DNA from: a virus
IMG/VR virus record: IMGVR_UViG_3300024348_000116
Span: 1 to 38,301 of that record
Reading direction: 5' to 3' (one strand)
Length of the DNA stretch: 38,301 bases
Part shown: positions 34,906 to 38,301 of the stretch, in pieces
Position numbering within the stretch: position 1 is the stretch's first letter
Layout: each line of letters starts with the position of its first letter
Made by a program: the position numbers and the translations under genes
Notes under the pieces: model-generated
Databases searched by the model: none
What the model saw: only the letters and a program-made list of their open reading frames with translations
Told to the model about the DNA's origin: nothing

Positions 34906-36198
34906 ATGATTAACCTAAGTGATTCAGAGATTCTTCAAAAAGGTCTCGTAGGAGTAGAATTCGAATTCTATGCAAATGTAAGTCTAGAAGAAACAACTAA
35001 GCAATTAGCTGAGGTTCTAGGCAAGAAGATTAGAATCGAGAAGAAACATCATAGTGAATTTGCTCCAAATCAAAAGGAGTTTAAGATAGAACCTGATATG
35101 AGTGGAGGCGCCGGACTAATGGAATTAGTTACTGGCGCCTTGCCTTATTCAGAGGCTAGAATGATTATAATTAAAGTATGTGATTGGATTAATAAAAATG
35201 GTTATACTTCTGACCGTTCATCGATCCATCTTAACTTAAGTTTTGATCCTAAATTAACTGGAAACAAATACCAAATTTCCAGAATGAGTCCTCTTAAATT
35301 TATTTTAGATTTTAAGGAGGAGCAGGTTTGGAAAGCTTTTCCAATGAGAAAAGATTCAGCGTACGCAAAGTCAATTAAATTTATTTTGCCTAGAACTGAA
35401 ACATATATCTACGACGGAAACCATATTAATCAAACTAATTTTATATTCCCTCAATCAAAGTATTACGGTGTAAACTTTGAAAAATTACCAAAGAATTATT
35501 TAGAGTTTAGATATTTAGGAGGAGAAGATTGGCATAAAAAACAATCAAAAATCTTAAATTTATTAGATTCATTCCTATTACAATTATGGAACACTTCGAC
35601 AAGCGAAGGATTCTCTAGTAATAATAAACTTGAACTAAAAAGAATCTTAACGAACAATAAAAAAATTATCAACTCTAGACTTGATTGGAGAAACATCAAT
35701 AAAGGCTGGAAAGATATTACTTTACAGATCGATTTAAATGACGATCCGAATATTATTGACATCTACTGGCCTCAAATTAAAGACCGTGTTGTCCACTTGT
35801 TCACCAATGGCCAATTAGATAAGGGACATATTAACTATGATTCCGATACTGGAAGAATCCAGGTTGAAGGCGGTAACCTACCCTATTGTTTCGATATTAT
35901 GAACTACGAGTTTATAAAATGTAATATAATGGGAGAACTTACACAATGCGACATATTCCAGTCAGATGTAAAATCAGCAAATTTATTATCATGTAATTTA
36001 TATCAAGGAACTCAAGTAAACGGTTCTAAAATAGGTTCATGCTATGTTAACAAAAGCTGTGTTTCAACAAACTGTTACGTTCATGGAATCGATGGAGTAT
36101 ACAGTGGTAGAATGAATAATGGAATCTTTAGAGAAGGAAAGTATACTAAAGAAGCTATTTTTAAAGATACTGAAATTATTGATTCAACAAAAATATAA
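34906..36198 (+). CDS. Amidoligase-like protein with pentapeptide-like C-terminus
   Basis: 430 residues. The N-terminal half shows a glutamine-synthetase-like amidoligase pattern: GVEFEF (16-21), EPDMSGG (62-68), MELVTG (72-77), SIHLNLSF (106-113) and LEFRYLGG (199-206), the positions of Glu, Glu, His and Arg catalytic residues in that family. Residues about 333-428 are repeated five-residue units (FIKCNIMGEL, TQCDIFQSDV, KSANLLSCNL) that fit a pentapeptide beta-helix. Family chemistry: ATP-dependent amide-bond formation. Inferred: attaches an amino group or peptide to a protein, perhaps in the baseplate block where it lies, and perhaps linked to the ATP-grasp enzyme at 10912. Confidence 0.65.
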   Translation: MINLSDSEILQKGLVGVEFEFYANVSLEETTKQLAEVLGKKIRIEKKHHSEFAPNQKEFKIEPDMSGGAGLMELVTGALPYSEARMIIIKVCDWINKNGYTSDRSSIHLNLSFDPKLTGNKYQISRMSPLKFILDFKEEQVWKAFPMRKDSAYAKSIKFILPRTETYIYDGNHINQTNFIFPQSKYYGVNFEKLPKNYLEFRYLGGEDWHKKQSKILNLLDSFLLQLWNTSTSEGFSSNNKLELKRILTNNKKIINSRLDWRNINKGWKDITLQIDLNDDPNIIDIYWPQIKDRVVHLFTNGQLDKGHINYDSDTGRIQVEGGNLPYCFDIMNYEFIKCNIMGELTQCDIFQSDVKSANLLSCNLYQGTQVNGSKIGSCYVNKSCVSTNCYVHGIDGVYSGRMNNGIFREGKYTKEAIFKDTEIIDSTKI

Positions 36199-36206
36199 TT
36201 TAAAAG

Positions 36207-37040
36207 ATGAGTGATATTTATCAAGGTACCGATTCAGGACTTACTACACCACCTTCATGGTCAAGTACATGTTATACTAATTTTATCAATCTGTTAGCAG
36301 ACGATATTAGTGGGTCTTGTATGATTCCAATGAACTTACCGAGAAAAGAAGTTCAAAATATAGTGGAAAGAGCCAAGAAATGGTTTTATAAGAATTACGA
36401 ATATTCTGTGAGAACGACTTTCATAGGAATTCCAGTTTCTGTATTTCAAACCCCATACTTTAAAAGAACAAGAAGTATTACCCTTCCAAAAGAAGATATA
36501 ACATCTGGTGGTGGAGAGATATTTTCAGTTTATGGAGTATATCCTACTGGATCTAGATTCGGAGCTGGTACTTCAGTAACATTTACAACTGGAGATTTTG
36601 CTATGGAAAAAATGTTATATGGTGGTTTATATGGAGGTAGTGGAACGGTTTCTGGTGCTGAGAACCTACAATATTATGTAATTAATGAAAGTTACTTCGA
36701 TTTAACTAGAAGCATTCTAGACAATCCAACTGGATTTCATTATAGTCAATTAACACACGAACTTAGATTCACTGGCGAAGTTCCTATAAAAGATACTATT
36801 ATCGAATGCTACGAAACAGTGCCACAATGTGCATTGTTTGACGATGAGGCATTCTTTAGATACTGTGCAGCTAAGATTAAAATCTCATTAGGAAGCAAAA
36901 TGGGAATCTTTAATTTTAATCTTCCAGGAAATATTCAAATAAACGCAGACGCAATTCAATCTTTAGGAGAATCAGAATTAGAAGCAGTAATTGAAGAAAT
37001 CAAAGGCGACGAAGGAGTTGACTGGATGATGCACTCATAA
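36207..37040 (+). CDS. Virion structural protein (tail or neck)
   Basis: 277 residues. LLADDISGSCMIPMNLPRKE near the start, beta-rich Gly-containing middle (YGGLYGGSGTVSGAENLQYY) and a helical C-terminus FFRYCAAKIKISLGSKMGIF and ALFDDEAFF. The last pattern (F-R-Y, K, S-L-G) recalls a family of myovirus structural proteins. It lies 8 bases after the amidoligase-like gene and before gp25. The exact role is unknown. Confidence 0.6.
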   Translation: MSDIYQGTDSGLTTPPSWSSTCYTNFINLLADDISGSCMIPMNLPRKEVQNIVERAKKWFYKNYEYSVRTTFIGIPVSVFQTPYFKRTRSITLPKEDITSGGGEIFSVYGVYPTGSRFGAGTSVTFTTGDFAMEKMLYGGLYGGSGTVSGAENLQYYVINESYFDLTRSILDNPTGFHYSQLTHELRFTGEVPIKDTIIECYETVPQCALFDDEAFFRYCAAKIKISLGSKMGIFNFNLPGNIQINADAIQSLGESELEAVIEEIKGDEGVDWMMHS

Positions 37041-37058
37041 AAACACGATAAATACTAA

Positions 37059-37418
37059 ATGGAATTGTATATTAAGACTAACGGAGACCCAAACTATGAC
37101 CCAACAAAATTGCAGTCTGATAGCAGAATTGCGACTCTGTTGGCTCAAATTGACGTTATTCTTTTTACAAGAAGAGGAGAAGTATTAGGAGAACCTGGAC
37201 TTGGATGTAATCTTGAAGATTTAGTTTACGGTCTTAGTTATAATGACATTCAAATAAAAAACGAAATCGAAGAACAACTAGGACGTTATGTGCCACTAGC
37301 GAGGATAATGAATGTAACAGTTGATGTTGAATTTGATACATCCTCGAACGATAGAGATGCGATATTCATTAATATTAATATTGATGGTGGCAGAGAAACA
37401 GTTCAAGTTGCAATATAA
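37059..37418 (+). CDS. Baseplate wedge protein (gp25-like)
   Basis: 119 residues. ILFTRRGEVLGEPGLGCNLE (34-53) followed by DLVYG is the gp25/GPW signature (T-x-x-G-E-x-x-x-x-P-x-F/L-G), and GRYVPLARIMNVTVDVEF fits the conserved strand region. Normal length for the family. It binds the sheath ring and the wedge in contractile machines, and is followed by the J/gp6-like gene, as in other contractile systems. Confidence 0.9.
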   Translation: MELYIKTNGDPNYDPTKLQSDSRIATLLAQIDVILFTRRGEVLGEPGLGCNLEDLVYGLSYNDIQIKNEIEEQLGRYVPLARIMNVTVDVEFDTSSNDRDAIFININIDGGRETVQVAI

Positions 37419-37430
37419 ACATAGTATAAG

Positions 37431-38301
37431 ATGACAAATTTAACCTTTTTACAAAAAACCAGAATCCAAGCTAGCGAATTACTAGTCGATACTAAAACCT
37501 ATATGGGTAGACTCTACTCAAGATTAGGTGAAGTATTTACGCCGGCTTCTCCGTTTTTTCAAATCATAACCGTATTGACGGAATTATCAGAATTGATATT
37601 CTTCTACATTGAAGACTCTACGGTTGAACAAAATATCATAACCGCGCAACAGCCAGAATCTATTTATGGTCTTGCTAGATTAACGGGACATGATGCATTT
37701 AGAGGTTCTTCAGCAATTGGAGAAATTCGCATTAGATTAAATACTTCAGCAAATTCTGAAATTGCAGGAGATGCCATTAATATTTCAGCAAATTCGGTTA
37801 TTAAAGCAAACGGAAACGGATTAGAATATATTTTAAGAACAAATAACGATCAATTTAGAATTGAGAAATCTAATTTTAATTATATTAGGATTCCAATTAT
37901 ACAAGGTTCACACGAATCTCAAACATTAACAGCTACCGGAGGGGCTCTACAATCTTTTAATATTAATACTAAGGGTTACACAGACCATTACGCTACAAGA
38001 GTATCGGTTAATGGTGAATTATGGACAAGACACGAAACTTTATATGATATGATGCCAACCACCAAAGGTTACCTTATAAAAACAGGTATTAGTGGAGGTT
38101 TAGATTTGTATTTTGGAAATGGTAGTTTTGGAATGATGCCATCTTCAGGAGCTTCAATAATAATAGAATATATCGTGCATGGTGGAGAAGCAGGAAATCT
38201 CATTGACGCAAAAGACCTTACTTTTAAATTTCAATCAGAAGGAACAGATTCAACTGGTCAGACATATGACCTAAATAAAATATTAGAGCTTGAATGCAGT
38301 T
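37431..38301 (+). CDS. Baseplate J/gp6-like protein (3' partial)
   Basis: Open frame from ATG 37431 to the right edge, 290 codons with no stop. ESIYGLARLTGHDAFRGSSA (about 82-101) and LDLYFGNGSFGMMPSSGASI followed by IEYIVHGGEAGNL (about 224-256) are the typical baseplate-J segments: F-G-N/D-G-x-F-G and G-G-x-x-G-N. gp6/J proteins form the dimers that join wedges into the baseplate ring. The end of the protein lies outside the window. Confidence 0.87.
   Translation, partial: MTNLTFLQKTRIQASELLVDTKTYMGRLYSRLGEVFTPASPFFQIITVLTELSELIFFYIEDSTVEQNIITAQQPESIYGLARLTGHDAFRGSSAIGEIRIRLNTSANSEIAGDAINISANSVIKANGNGLEYILRTNNDQFRIEKSNFNYIRIPIIQGSHESQTLTATGGALQSFNINTKGYTDHYATRVSVNGELWTRHETLYDMMPTTKGYLIKTGISGGLDLYFGNGSFGMMPSSGASIIIEYIVHGGEAGNLIDAKDLTFKFQSEGTDSTGQTYDLNKILELECS

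Overview
The window looks like part of a large, AT-rich, T4-type contractile-tailed phage (myovirus) genome whose host is probably a member of the Bacteroidota. The myovirus call rests on a baseplate block at the right end: a LysM/gp53-like wedge protein, a gp27-like hub, a gp48/gp54-like tube protein, a gp5/gpV-like spike, a gp25-like wedge protein and a baseplate-J/gp6-like protein. The host call rests on a Bacteroidota-style ribosomal protein bS21, the absence of recognisable Shine-Dalgarno sequences before the genes, and repeated promoters with a TATATTTAC core. All genes lie on the + strand. No tRNA, CRISPR array, insertion sequence or integrase was seen, and no gap longer than about 120 bases.

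Layout. (1) 1-3804: one continuous open frame, cut by the left edge, encoding a collagen-like fibre of more than 1,260 residues that ends in an S74-type self-cleaving chaperone domain. (2) 3806-10894: a run of modification-type genes, namely a methyltransferase-like protein, a protein with a C-terminal Hint (intein/Hedgehog-like) domain, a glycosyltransferase, a 2OG-Fe(II) dioxygenase-like protein, a double-domain glycosyltransferase, a small glycosyltransferase and a PKHD-type hydroxylase. Hydroxylases and glycosyltransferases beside a collagen-like protein suggest a fibre-decoration pathway. (3) 10912-25596: accessory and replication/repair genes: an ATP-grasp enzyme, a DnaQ-like exonuclease, a CbpA/DnaJ-like co-chaperone, bS21, PhoH, RNase HII, UV damage endonuclease, dCMP deaminase, another glycosyltransferase and many small unknowns. 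Five copies of a conserved promoter cassette lie here. (4) 25670-38301: virion and baseplate genes, interrupted by a four-domain S1-like RNA-binding protein and an amidoligase-like protein with a pentapeptide-like C-terminus. The last gene (gp6/J-like) runs off the right edge.

Three themes stand out. The phage carries two proteins related to mRNA selection by the 30S subunit (bS21 and an S1-like protein) while its own genes lack Shine-Dalgarno sites. Three proteins begin with a sequence resembling the T4 internal-protein capsid-targeting signal, one of them an ATP-grasp enzyme, so enzymes may be packaged in the head. The collagen fibre sits directly upstream of hydroxylases and glycosyltransferases that could modify it. 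All functional calls come from motifs read by eye; no database search was run.
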